From Acanthaster planci (lineage: Eukaryota; Echinodermata; Asteroidea; Valvatida; Acanthasteridae), in contig NW_019091700.1 of the NCBI RefSeq assembly GCF_001949145.1, forward strand, positions 113,503-177,502: a stretch of 64,000 nt of DNA, given 5' to 3'. Both the position numbers and the translations under genes were made by a program. Below are positions 27,401 through 37,640 of the stretch, one piece after another. The notes under the pieces are model-generated. The model was not told where the DNA came from. It searched no databases and was given only the letters and a program-made list of their open reading frames with translations. The stretch's first letter is position 1. Each line of letters opens with the position of its first letter.

Positions 27401-28895
27401 TTTTTATTCACAGGTAATATGGACCGACATCACTACGAGACATTTGAGGCCTTTGGAAATTTTACTTTCCCAATTCATTTAGATCACGGAAGAGCGTAAG
27501 TCCGTTTTAGTCATGTTTATCTCTGATTCCAAGTAGTCCGTCAATATACACATGTACATAGGTGAATGCTTGAGCAACGCCCCAGAGTAATCTTATGCAA
27601 ATATACGCCTTTCAGACTTAATGGGGCAATTTTGTTTGATCACTGTGCTTTTGCATATTCAATAGTCTGGTATGTAATCAGTACAGATCATCCCTCCATT
27701 TTACCGCTGTCTCTTCACAATGTCTGCAATGACAGATATCTGTTATAAATCGTTTTCACGATTTTTGAATGACTGGTACAAGACACTTTTGTGATTGTTG
27801 TGCCTGTTTTGTTTGTCGATCGCTTTGCCAAAGTAAAATTAGCATAAACTTACAATACAAGGTGTTAAGCTGTCTGCTCATCATGGCGATGATGTTTTTT
27901 TTTTCCTGGCAGGTTTGGAAAGCATCACCACGATGAGTTATCCATTCTTGCACCTCTCTTCCAATGTTGCCTGTGAGTATCATTTGTTCCAAGTAATACC
28001 CTTGAAATTTCGAGCTGAGAAATGATTGCCTCTTGATCTGTCATTCATCATGGTCAACACAGCTTAAAGTATGGAATCGAAAGTATAGAAATAAAAGTAC
28101 ATGTATGATTTTGCCCTGCTGCAGTGTGCTGTGGCCGAACACATGAAATGAAAATCCACAGTTTTCATGTACATGTACGCACGTGACATGCACGCACGTG
28201 TACATTCTATTTGCGTGAAAGTAATACTTTTCTCGCCTTCTCTATTGCTAAAATACAACATGCTTCGCTTTAGTGCGCTTGGATAGAGGTGCATGCTCAT
28301 TACTTTTGTCTTGCTCTCATGAACGACATACTTTATCACCTAGGTTTGTCATCTTTTAAAATGGAATACCAGATCTGAAGGACCCAACTTCATCAAAGTT
28401 TTTTCACAGAGTGTTGTACGATGATTTTAGGATTTTTCCACTCATGCTGTTGCATGTCACTGCAAAGACATATTGAGTGGATGAAAATGTTCCTGTCAGT
28501 TTAGTGTTTTGTGTATCAAATACCAAGTTTCTTGGGGAAACCCTTAGTTTGTCCCTGAACCTTTTAAGGCACACCCAGCTAACGTTGCCTTCCTTTCACG
28601 TTGCAGTTTACGCGAGTCGACGTACAAACGGCTCCAGCTTCTTGCCAGTGAAGAGTACCAGCTGAGTGACGTCATGCGGGAGTCCCTGTCACGTGACATG
28701 ATCTTCCCAGTGTTGTTAGAGGCACACGTAGAGGCGATGGACAGACGACTCCAGACCATCCTGGCTCAGGTGCACCGATGCTTCCAGCGCAAGTCCAAGG
28801 AAGCCGTGCTCAGACCTGAGCCTCGCCTGGAGGACTACAGAGAGCCGGAGCCGTCGGCCAAGACTGGGGAAAACTTCGATGAAGAGGAGTACTGA
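8852..28895 (+). CDS. FAM20C-like: FAM20C-like secretory-pathway kinase, ten exons (whole gene)
   Basis: This is a probable Golgi/secreted atypical kinase that phosphorylates Ser-x-Glu motifs in secreted proteins. Ten exons (listed separately) join in frame to 1719 nt, giving 572 residues, close to the roughly 580 of vertebrate FAM20C. Residues about 7-27 form one hydrophobic signal-anchor, followed by a variable basic/Ser-rich stem (28-195). The kinase core runs from about 237 to the C terminus. It has the ATP-binding Lys260 (in ALFKP), Glu281 (FSDIERHN), paired Cys blocks around 338-355, catalytic Asp433 (MDRHHYETF) and metal-binding Asp453 (HLDHGR). The pseudokinase FAM20A has Gln at the Glu281 position, so the Glu supports an active enzyme. 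FAM20B (xylose kinase) matches less well, because the HPWRRSY block and HDELSIL are FAM20A/C-like. N-glycosylation sequons lie in the stem and the core. The start is the first Met, directly before the anchor. Orthology to FAM20C rather than to a pre-duplication A/C ancestor is not resolved. Confidence 0.93.
9436..21438 (+). other. FAM20-like intron 1
   Basis: This 12-kb intron begins GTGAGT and ends TCCAACAG. It contains many short open frames, the longest being 160 codons on the minus strand at 19070-19552. None has a recognisable domain. No RNA gene or intact transposon was seen in it. Confidence 0.7.
21439..21563 (+). CDS. FAM20C-like: FAM20-like exon 2
   Basis: The acceptor is CCAACAG| and the donor is G|GTAAGC. 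It codes for the segment starting [10 protein letters not shown] and ending PIYEV, the helical region that precedes the kinase N-lobe in this family, with one NTS sequon. Phase joins both sides without a stop. Confidence 0.88.
22292..22370 (+). CDS. FAM20C-like: FAM20-like exon 3 (ATP-binding Lys)
   Basis: The acceptor is TTTTCCAG| and the donor is AG|GTAAGC. It encodes TQVKLILTF and GHALFKPW. The Lys (residue 260) corresponds to the nucleotide-binding lysine of the FAM20 N-lobe. Confidence 0.93.
22909..23001 (+). CDS. FAM20C-like: FAM20-like exon 4 (helix C region)
   Basis: The acceptor is TTTTTGCAG| and the donor is AG|GTAATG. It encodes [20 protein letters not shown], one of the most conserved blocks of the family. 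Glu281 in IERHN is the position that is Gln in the pseudokinase FAM20A. Confidence 0.95.
23485..23597 (+). CDS. FAM20C-like: FAM20-like exon 5
   Basis: The acceptor is CCCTTTCAG| and the donor is G|GTATAG. It encodes [20 protein letters not shown] followed by a variable loop ending TFFRSP. It contains an NLT sequon at the position where vertebrate FAM20C also has one. Confidence 0.93.
24389..24569 (+). CDS. FAM20C-like: FAM20-like exon 6 (cysteine block)
   Basis: The acceptor is TGTTTGCAG| and the donor is AT|GTGAGT. It encodes [32 protein letters not shown] and the [11 protein letters not shown] block. The closely spaced cysteines match the disulfide-forming cysteines of secreted FAM20 kinases. 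Confidence 0.95.
24793..25258 (+). repeat. Dispersed repeat, copy 1 (FAM20-like intron 6)
   Basis: It shares long stretches with 39925-40240, for example CCCTTTTAGTGATATTGCAA, the flanking ACACCATAT..CACTATA and GATGATTCA segments, and a final ATTTACGCCCATGCTGC-like end. Copy 1 has an extra segment at about 25052-25190 that includes two GGTCCCCGATTGA-type repeats. It is non-coding and its family is unknown. Confidence 0.65.
26024..26136 (+). CDS. FAM20C-like: FAM20-like exon 7
   Basis: The acceptor is ATCTTACAG| and the donor is G|GTAAGT. It encodes WEQDPTYCE and [18 protein letters not shown], the C-lobe helix that leads into the catalytic loop. Confidence 0.94.
27414..27495 (+). CDS. FAM20C-like: FAM20-like exon 8 (catalytic loop and metal site)
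   Basis: The acceptor is ATTCACAG| and the donor is GC|GTAAGT. It encodes [10 protein letters not shown] with catalytic Asp433, then IHLDHGRA with metal-binding Asp453. The residue after Asp453 is His, whereas vertebrate FAM20C has Asn (from memory of the family). Confidence 0.95.
27913..27972 (+). CDS. FAM20C-like: FAM20-like exon 9
   Basis: The acceptor is CCTGGCAG| and the donor is CT|GTGAGT. This short exon encodes [19 protein letters not shown]. The HDELSIL and QCC blocks are conserved in FAM20A and FAM20C. Confidence 0.94.
28607..28895 (+). CDS. FAM20C-like: FAM20-like exon 10 and stop
   Basis: The acceptor is TCACGTTGCAG|. It encodes [20 protein letters not shown], the helical C-lobe end ([11 protein letters not shown]) and an acidic tail ending DEEEY, with TGA at 28893-28895. 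The tail after about residue 540 is variable in the family. Confidence 0.93.
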
Positions 28896-31800
28896 TGAAC
28901 TTGATGCCAAAGCACCCGCCCAAACTAAAAAAAAAAGGTGACATGATGGAAGTTTCAAATACATGCAGCTGTCCGATTTCTTTGTGATTCGCAAATGGAC
29001 CAGACGGTTTGTGCCTGTTTGACGAGAATGATGCCTTTGTATAAGACTGTAGTGAGGGCGCAACTTGGTCCATCAACAAAAACTTATGTCGTGATACAGG
29101 CAAGAAATCGCAGGCTCCGTGGCCTACCATGGCCGCTATAGCTGAAGGAAATGAACGCTTTGTTTCTGAGATTATACCGCGCACTTCAATTTTGCCGCTG
29201 GAGGTCAAGGATCGTGATATTGCCATCTCTCGGAGGATGCAAATATCAGCGGTATAGAAATACGCAAGATCGTGTGATTGTTTTTTCGCATAATGTGTGT
29301 TCTCTATTGAGGTTGCTAGATTTAAGATTCTTATAAATGGAATATAGGCACAAAGAAATGGCCTCTCAGATTAAAAGCAGTTCGGAAGGACTGGCCCACA
29401 AATTAATCTGACGACTCGCCCCAATCAGCCCATAGTCTGGTCGTTTAACAGAGGTTTGGGTACAAGACATAGTGCGGTCTTTTTTTTAAGAATTGATTTT
29501 TTTCTGGGTTTTTTTATTTTCTTTGATAAATACAAAGATTCTTGGATCTGTGATGAGACTGTCCGAAGAGCTGAAAAGCGATTGCCATGGAAGTAAAAAA
29601 GCTTGCTTGGCAGTTTGTCCAGTTTATGTTCAAGGTATTTTGTAGTTTATTTTAGTAAAGCATATTGATGTTCTCCAGTCCAAGGTTAATGGCTAGCACT
29701 TCTTTGCCTTAGTTGATACTAAGTCATCCTCCTTGGCAGAGGTTCGAGGTTACTTTTCTAGTCTAGTTTTTCCAAATTTTTGGTGAAAGTTGCCCCAGGT
29801 AGCATTGACAATCGTTAAAAAGTGATGAAAATGTTATTCAGGTTCAAAAGGGATTTTTGGATGGATCAAAACAACAGCTGCAGCCCCTTATAGCCGCAAA
29901 TGCTAAATTTACTTTCTTTAAGCCCTATTTTCTCTTTTTTTAGTAAACCTATTCAAAACCAAAACGTGAAGCTGTAGATATTCCACCACCAAAATTTTAG
30001 CGATTGAACTTGGCAAAATAATTCGGAAAATGTAACCGAATGAAGGCCATGGCACCTACAACAAAATGGATTGGAAAATTCAGTAGTGAGTGTGGAAAAC
30101 AACAATATGTTTTATTTCTGTGTTGCTGTCGATAAAAAATAGTCAAGGCAGGTTCCATTTTTAAGAAAAAAAATTATCCTTTGGAAGAGACTCTTTTGAA
30201 AATAAATGAGTTGTTTTTAGTGAGAGTTTATCGCACGGGAGCACAGTGACTATTTTGCCCAGAAACTGTAAAAGACAACGTATTGTGTACGTTGAGGTTG
30301 ATATTTTATCGCACTTGTTATAATTATAAGTTTAAGAGGGATGGAAGAACTATTGCACGTCCTTGTGAGACTGCTTAAACAAGTTATCTTTAAGCTCACA
30401 ATATCAGCTCACATTTTGTACATGATTGAATTTGCAGCACCGAATGTACTAATTTTACGTTTTGCTGGTGTACATGTTGCTTTTTAAATGGGGCTTAAGT
30501 TGATTTTAAAGTTTTTTAAAAACGCACTGAGGCAGTGAGAAACTTCAAGAAGAGATATGGGAAACTTGCCGTTTGATTTAAAAAGAAAGAGTGTTTCCGT
30601 GCGTTGAAATATAACGCGGGAAAAATGAAAATGCCCAACTTGAATGTGTCCAAGCAACAGGAAAATGTGTTATATCTTCTGAAGTAGAAGCACGAACTTT
30701 CAATCCAGAGATTAAAGTTTCAATATATAGGACAGATGCTTTGAAGGTGCCATTTTCAAGGTCAGAGTCATAATTTGAACTTATTCTTTGGCCAAAATTA
30801 GCGTGTTTCATATGTTGTATAAGTTCACGTAATTCAGTGGGTGTGTTTAAAGTTTCACTTCCCACTCTTCCTAAGATGACAACTTTTCTAAGATGATACC
30901 TTTTCTGCTCGGAAAGAAAAGCAGAATTGAAGAATCAAAAATATTTCGATAAACAGTCGGGCTGTTGATTACGGAAGAATTTTGATTGGTAGAGAGTTGC
31001 AATCTTAAATAGATAGCCATTTTGAGAAAAAAAATGACAAGGCCTTGTTAAGAGAAAAGAGAACATTATCATTTTTCTTGTTTGGCAACACTTCTTTTGC
31101 GTTTTTGAAGACTGTATTTAAACACTATATTAGCTCCCTGTAATAATTATATATGGTAATGGTTATCAGCTGAAAATTTAAAGACCAAATCGAAGTTGGC
31201 AACGGTGTTTATTTACTCACCGCATTGTAATGAATTGCTGGCAACGGCTTCAGTTTGGGTCTACAACAGGATTCGTTGTTTCTTTCAATTAAATCATATA
31301 CGATTGAAGTTAACGGTTTCCTGCACGTCCAGAGAGCTAGGCAAAATATCACGCGAGAGCGTTTATTGCTTTTAAAAGGTTCAACGATTTTCATAGTTCA
31401 TGATACGACCCTGTTGGTTTTTCTTTCAGAATAGCTTAATTGTGCATTTAGCAAGAATTTGATGGTTCAGCTCTCTCACGTTTCATAGTAGACCTAACTC
31501 TGTCTTTGACTTTACGCTTTTAAAGTGAATCATTTCTTTTTAAACAACTACCTTACGCGATGCCAAAATTCCGTTCAATCGCATCGCTACCGTGCCTTTA
31601 TAATATTCATTGTAAATCGTATAATTGAATGCATTTTCCGATTACAAAAATAGAAAACTCATATTTTCATTCATGGTAAACAGTCTGATGAATGATCATT
31701 TTCACTGACGTCATGCATTTCCCCACCAACTTCTTGGTTTATGCATTATCCATGTTCTGCCGTGTCAGAAAACGGAGTTTTCATTTTCCGACTATACGGC

Positions 31801-32792
31801 TGTTTATCCATGATACGGCAAAAGACAAATAGCGTCATGTGTGGATATTTGAAAAGCCTGGTATTGGAACTTCCGCCTGTTTCATCTGCTCTATTAACTG
31901 GATATATTCATAGCGACGGTTTGGATAGAAATGTGAAAACCGAGTTTCTGAATTGTCCAAAAGTGTTGCTGAAATTGCTCGTGATGTGAGAAAGACTCAA
32001 AGATGACAGACCAAAGAGGATTACGAGAAATGTGGCGTGCAGTGCAAAAGATCTTATTGGTCAATGTCCCCTTTTACGTTTATATTGTTTTGAAGTCAAT
32101 TGAAGTTGATTTGTTCGTAATCATGCTTTATTCTGTAGCTTTTTCTTAATGTGCAATGGATTGATATAGGTTGGAGCAACTTTAAAATTGATTTTTTTAA
32201 CTCTTTGTTTTCTCAGTATATTGCTTAATTTAATATCGAATTTGCTCTGTACATAAAAAATGATTGCTTTATTTTAAAGTATAAGTTTGAGAATATATTG
32301 ATATTAAAGTGCATCGACTTTATACTAAAAAGCAAGGCTGTTTGCGTGATAGTGTGTTTGTCACGAGAAACGTTAGGACGACGATTATTGTATTGCTCTG
32401 CTCTATGAAGTTGTAGCTCTTTGGGAAGGCAGTGATTCTATGTTTAGCTATTTGCATTTTTTAGTACGCATTTTGTCGAACGTCCGGATTCGTACAATGA
32501 TATAGCCATACAGTTCCCATTTTTAACGCTCAGTGGTGTAAATCTGTGCTATCGACTGGGTTGGGGGGACTTGCCTAAAAATTGTCTGGCAGCTGTGGAA
32601 ATTCGAAAAGTGAGAGGGGGGTTGCTGTGGATCGCAGGACGCCACATGGCACTGGGGGCGCTGTTCATGATTGAGACATTAAAACGGCATATCTTTCGTG
32701 TTTTCCCCCTTTTCAGTACTAGGCCCTATGTAATAAATATTTGTTAGGAAGTTTGGAAGAAAAAAAATCAAAATCCCCTGTCTTCTGTTTTC
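28896..32792 (+). other. Probable 3' UTR of the FAM20-like gene and AT-rich spacer
   Basis: No coding exon is recognised. Candidate polyadenylation signals AATAAA occur at about 30200 and 32733, but which one ends the FAM20-like mRNA cannot be decided from sequence alone. The stretch is AT-rich with T-runs. Confidence 0.4.
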
Positions 32793-32990
32793 AACCTACC
32801 CCAAACAGTCACTAAATATGCAAATTCCTTTGCCTCTGATTCTGTTCGCTTAAGTTCTGATCAACCGTAGTGCGCCCTCTAGTCCCATGATGCAGAGTGG
32901 AGCGGCCGCCATGTTGGTCCTTCTTTTCCTCAACGTTATTCTACACGGACGTGCCTTTTTGGCATCTTCGAGTTTTTGAGTCGCTACCAC
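32793..32990 (+). repeat. DIRS-type inverted-terminal-repeat copy, unpaired
   Basis: It contains CCAAACAGTCACTAAATATG, then TGATCAACC..GTGCGCCCT and CCGCCATG.TGGTCCTTCTTTTC. The same order is found in the left terminal repeat of the DIRS element at 53688 and, inverted, at 58727-58908. It may be the left end of the decayed DIRS coding region at 35640-39126, later split by the fold-back insertion at 33139. No matching right end was found there, so it may also be a solo copy. Confidence 0.6.
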
Positions 32991-33095
32991 GTTCCTGTGT
33001 TACTCTGATCAACGGTAACGTATTGTAATCAATGTGCATCCAGTATTTTGATGAAGGGCTACCGTATTTCCTGGTTTGATGTGTGCATTTTCTTG

Positions 33096-33118
33096 ATTTT
33101 TTTTTTTTTTTTTTTTTG
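33096..33118 (+). repeat. Poly(T) tract
   Basis: An uninterrupted T run of over 20 bases lies just before the fold-back element. It could be an old retroposon tail on the minus strand or simple slippage. Confidence 0.6.
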
Positions 33119-33138
33119 TATTTTTCTTTTCTCTTCTA

Positions 33139-33902
33139 GACCCGTAAACAGGGCCCGACAAATACTCCCCCGTCGTATACTGGGCCCTGTTCCGATTCAT
33201 AGGGATTTTTTTTGAAAAAGTTATCCGGGATATCCGGGGGCATAACTAAACATCCGCTTGATTTTATGAGGTGAAATTGCACCAGTATACTTAAGGTGTA
33301 AACCATCCGCTAGGTTGTTAATTGTGGAAAACTCGCCTTTTCCTCATTTGGGGAAAAAATGTTGCCTTTTTTGCCGTTTTCCCACTCCGGACGAAGTTTG
33401 CCTCACTTGCACAAAAGCGACGGCTGTACAGCCAAGAGCGTTGCGTATTAGCTGCGACACAAAGCAGCCGTAATTTTCTACGAATACTTTGATCGACAGG
33501 TACTCTCGCAGATCTGAACGAGATCCGTAGGTGCTGAAGTCTGGGTGCAAACCAGACAGGCTCTCGTACGGGGTACCATCACTTAACCATACAAAGGAGT
33601 CTGTGTCATGTACAAGTCAGGCGAAAATTCATACGAAGTGGGAAAACGGCCAAAAAAAAAGGCAACATTTTTTCCACCAAACGAGGAAAAGGCGAGTTTT
33701 CTACAATTAGCAACCTAGTGGATTTTTAACAGCGTAGCCTATGTAATGAACATACCGGTGTAATTTCTGCTCATAAAATTACGCGGATGTTTAGTTATGC
33801 TCCCGGATGTCCCGAATAAAGTTTTCGAAAGAAATCCCTATTAATCGGGATAGGGCCCAGATATATGACGGAGGAGTATTTGTTGGGCCCTGTTTACGGG
33901 TC
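33139..33902. mobile_element. Long fold-back DNA transposon, TA-flanked, full copy
   Basis: The ends are GACCCGTAAACAGGGCCC and its exact reverse complement, with TA on both outer sides (33137-33138 and 33903-33904). The imperfect arms extend inward about 250 bp. Matching arm blocks include CATCCGC..TTATG and CCTTTTCCTC, and GCCGTTTTCCCACT marks the inner limit. The central unique part of about 230 bp has no transposase. The structure fits a non-autonomous element moved by a TA-targeting (Tc1/mariner-like) transposase. That class is inferred only from the TA flank. A deleted relative lies at 46054-46331. Confidence 0.8.
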
Positions 33903-33904
33903 TA

Positions 33905-35640
33905 ATGTGTATCATGCATCTTACAAGCTCTACGCTGCTATGCTATCGAGCCATATTTATAGGATCAACGGGGCGACCCTGGGACTGTTGGGGGTTCCGC
34001 GAGGCGGTGTGAGCGATTCGATTCCGCGGTCCCCCTCTCTCCCCGGTAAATACAGGCGAACACGCTTAATGCAAGCTCGAAGGGAGTCTCCAAAAAACAT
34101 CGTCTTAAGGTGAACCTCGTGATATACGTGTTGCCACTTATCCCATTCATAAAGCGCAAGCCTGGCGTAATGCACCAGCAAGCATTGTTACACACTACGG
34201 CAATGTACTGCAGGCCTACATGTACTGTTCGGAACAGTGTACATGTATGCAGTGGATTAGTATTCGTTGTACGTGTACATGTACCAACCTTTAACTTTTT
34301 AATAAATTTTAAATCATATCAATAAATATGATTCGAATGAATAAAACAATGATTTCAAATACGCCTACTTTTTTGACGCAACAGCAGAGAACAGTGGTTG
34401 TAAGTGGCCAGCCGAACCGCGCCACACGCGTGGCGTGGCCCGGCAAAGCACTACTTGGAAACTGGTACCCGACGTTGCACATAAGTAAAGGGTCTAATAA
34501 ACTTGAGAACCATTTCATATAAGGACCGGACGTAAGAGGGCGTTGAAATTGGGGAATTTCCGTTGGTTTGTATAATTGGCGGTAGGGGGTCTATTTTGGA
34601 AAACGATCTTTTAATTAACGGAGCAGTCATTTTTAATGTCATGAATTAATGTGTGACAGGGTTGTGCGAGTTCATTTTGAAAGGGGAATGTGGGACATCG
34701 GTTAATTGAAGGAGGGGAACTTTAGAAGGATGTACTGTAATTTCTAAAACCCATTTAAATTTTCTTTCCATTGACCGTGCAGGGTCTTAAGTGAGATGAG
34801 TTCAATATTGGAAGATGTCATCTTTTGTGATATTATCGTGGACGGGGACATGTTTTTTTGTTGATAAGTTTCATATTAGAATGTAATTAACCGAAAGAAG
34901 AACCTTTCAGGGAAATTTCAGTGTTTTTATTTGGTTCTACTAGACAGGCAAGCAGCATTATCTCTTTTTTGAAAATGTGGTGGTTGTGAAAAAAGCCGTT
35001 TGGTTTATTTGGCGATTGGGGTCCAGGCTTCAGAAAAAATCGGTGATCTTTTTTTGCGCAAGTTACTTATGCTGGTGTTCAGTCAAAAACTCCACCAAGT
35101 CAGTAGCAGCACTGGCGTAGATGTCGTCGTTCGTGGCTGGATGGGTGCATAGTAACACTCGGAACTGGGACATTAGCGCAGCTCATTCCCGAGCAGGGTG
35201 CTCACTTGGGGCTGATCCGCTACCTTGCTTTTCCTCTTCCTCTCCTTCCTCTTGCTGCCCCTCTTTCTCTTCTTTCAGGTCCCTGACGATTTCTTTTTCG
35301 TTCGGCTCGTCCGTGCACTGTAGAGCACCACCGGCCTCTGCATACTGACGAAACGTAACTGAGAAGGCGATGTGCTGTGCCAAACGGGCCCAGATATTAT
35401 CGGGCTGGGCTTGGTCTTGAGGCTTATCTTGAGGTTGATCTTGGGCTTGGTCTTGAGGCTGGACTTGGGCATACTGTGCCGTCCATGTATACTTCCTTCA
35501 AACGCTACCCTTCTAGATTGGAGGCATCGGCTCCGCTCTTTTTGGAACCCCACGCTTGACCGCTTATGCGTCGAGTGGTTTAAGGTTCTCGCCGGTGTGA
35601 AGCGATGGCACCTCCCACCTCCCAACAGCGTTGACGTACT
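33905..35640. other. Non-coding repeat-zone sequence
   Basis: No gene is recognised. TACATGTAC-type palindromes occur at 34217-34285. A 12-bp tandem repeat is listed separately. The part from about 35100 may belong to the 5' part of the DIRS element, but no protein similarity was recognised. Confidence 0.4.
35407..35469 (+). repeat. 12-bp tandem repeat, about five units
   Basis: Units read roughly GGCTTGGTCTTGA, GGCTTATCTTGA, GGTTGATCTTGG, GCTTGGTCTTGA and GGCTGGACTTGG. The unit is a multiple of three, so it keeps several frames open on both strands, including a Lys-rich one on the minus strand. This alone explains the open frames here. Confidence 0.75.
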
Positions 35641-36008
35641 TCCAGTTTTCTGGGGAGGATTTTGACAATTTTCCTCTCCGTCCCTGAGATTCCAACTGCA
35701 GTTAAAGATAAATTTCCGAAGTTCAGAAACCTATACCAGGAACTTCCCTTTCAAAGAAAAGACAAGTGCACCTTTGAAGCTACTTTTGCCAAACTCGACA
35801 AACTCCCCGCTGCTCCGCCTTTATGGCACTCCTCTCCGAGTACCTGGCCCGTGCCTGTGAAGAAGACTCACCAGTTACCCCGGGCTTAACAGCCGTTGCA
35901 CTTCGAGCGCTCTATAAGAATGTCAACTCTATCTTCGAGCATGGTTGTACGGATCTCCGTCTTAGCTACCTCCACACACACGTAGATCCAACGCCTTGGA
36001 CGGCATGA
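35640..36008 (+). pseudogene. Possible gag-like part of a decayed DIRS element
   Basis: The stretch ahead of the reverse transcriptase has two overlapping frames. One runs through LPAAPPLWHS. The other is ALLSEYLARACEEDSPVTPG followed by a Leu-rich helix-like segment ending in a stop at 36006-36008. Position upstream of RT on the same strand fits a DIRS first ORF, but no diagnostic motif is visible. A GGTAA tandem tract follows at 36012-36026. The assignment is by context only. Confidence 0.35.
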
Positions 36009-36365
36009 ACAGGTAAGGTAAGGTAAAGACCTTTTAGCTGGAAGTTCATAGAGATGATGGAGGCCAAAGCTAAATGCATCGACACGACTCACAAACTTAG
36101 TTTCTGTGACCCCCCCCCACCGGCTCTTCCTCGCCAGTCCCGTATTGATGACCGCTGGGCTCGACCCTTCAGACCTCCATGGGTACTTTGGCTCTTTTCG
36201 CCCCTTTCGTCAACTCATTCGTCAGACAAACCGTGGACGTTCCTCCTATTCTCAGTCTGCCACACCGCCTCAAAAGAGCTACAAGGGGAGAACTACCAAG
36301 TCGCGCTACCTCCGATCTTTCGGGGGTAGACGCCCGTGACTATTCAGATTTGCCGCCCCCCCATT

Positions 36366-37640
36366 CCCGACGACTTCAACTTTTCGCAGGGTCTTGGGAG
36401 AAAGTCACATCGGACAGCTGGGTACTCGCGACTGTTCGCCACGGATACTCACTCGAATTCACAAGCACCCCTCCGTCTGTACCTATCCTCCATTCGACTT
36501 CAGTTCCTTCCAACAGAAATAACCGAGAGGCACTGGAGCCATCCGCCCAGTTCCCAAATCTCGGACGAACAAGGGCTTCATCTCAACGTTCTTCCTCATT
36601 CCGAAGAAAGAACCCAACAGTTGGTGACCTGTTATCAACCTCAAGCCTCTGAATGAGTTCATCTGGCCAAAGAAATTCCGCATGGAGACTCTTCGGACAT
36701 GCATCCAGTCTCTCCAGACTCCTTGCTGGGCCTCTTCCATAGACCTGAAAGATGCCTCCACATCCCATTTCACCCACGAAGCTACAAGTACCTACGCTTC
36801 CTGTACGACAGGAACCTCTTTGAATTCACAGCTCTTCCTTTCGGCCTCTCCACCTCATCGAGAGTGTTCACGAGGGTTGCTTCTCACCTTCGAAAGTGGG
36901 ACGTCATGCTGTTCCAATACTTGGACGACTGACTCATTGTCGGCAGATCGTCCAACGAGAAAGTGGCTTCTACTCGCCTCACTTGCGACATAACGAACCC
37001 TCTAGGCTTTATTATCAAGCCGGGCCTGACTCCGCCTCCTGGGATTGATGGCCAGCATGGTGGACCTCATCCCCCTCTGCGGGCTATACATGCGTCCGCT
37101 ACAACTTCATCTCCTAGGTCTCTACAGACCGAAATGGGACTCACTCAACCTCCACGTCCCCATTTCGGAATTCATCCGCCACCCCCATCTCCAGTGGTGG
37201 CTAGTAATGAGATGCCTCTCCTCCGGTATCCCCATCCTCAGATCGAATCCAGAAATAGCCATAACTTCAGACGCTTTTCATCTGGCATGGGGAGCTTCCC
37301 AACCACCGCTTCAAGCATCGGGAACATAGGACCTCCAAGGAAGTCACACCAATGTTCTGGAACTCCAGGTAGTGTTCAGCGCCCTGAAGTCCTTTTGTCC
37401 CAGCGTCATATGCAAACGGGTCCTTATACGCTCGGACAATTCCACGGTGGTGTCATACATCAATCGTCAAGGGGGCACGCATTCTCTTCGCCTATGCATC
37501 TTGACAAAACAGATGTTCCTGTGGGCCCAGGATCATGGCATCGACCTCCAGGCGACCCACATCCCCGGTGTCGACAACTCTATAGCATATACCCTCTCTC
37601 TGGGGAAAATACATCCGACGAAGTGGACTCAGCACACCAG
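36366..37640 (+). pseudogene. Decayed DIRS-type reverse transcriptase and RNase H
   Basis: This is the polymerase part of a DIRS-class retrotransposon on the plus strand, broken by frameshifts and stops. Recognisable blocks in order are TSDSWVLATVRHGYSLEFTS (RT N-terminal segment), SSIDLKDA (first catalytic Asp block), LPFGLSTSSRVFTRV, then FQYLDD at about 36915-36932 (catalytic YLDD), followed directly by an in-frame TGA where the family has Trp. RNase H follows at 37372-37600 with RSDNSTVVSYINRQGG and ATHIPGVDN. The blocks lie in different frames, so the copy is inactive. The longer open frame at 36963-37832 is an off-frame shadow of this region. Confidence 0.85.

Noticed and set aside
29741-29755. 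GGTTCGAGG, similar to a Pol III B box
   Set aside because: No matching A box at the right distance and no cloverleaf. Not a tRNA or SINE head.
35183-35625. Overlapping minus-strand frames with Glu-rich and Lys-rich stretches
   Set aside because: Open because of the CCTCTTCCTCT tract at 35227-35275 and the 12-bp repeat at 35407-35469, not because of coding.
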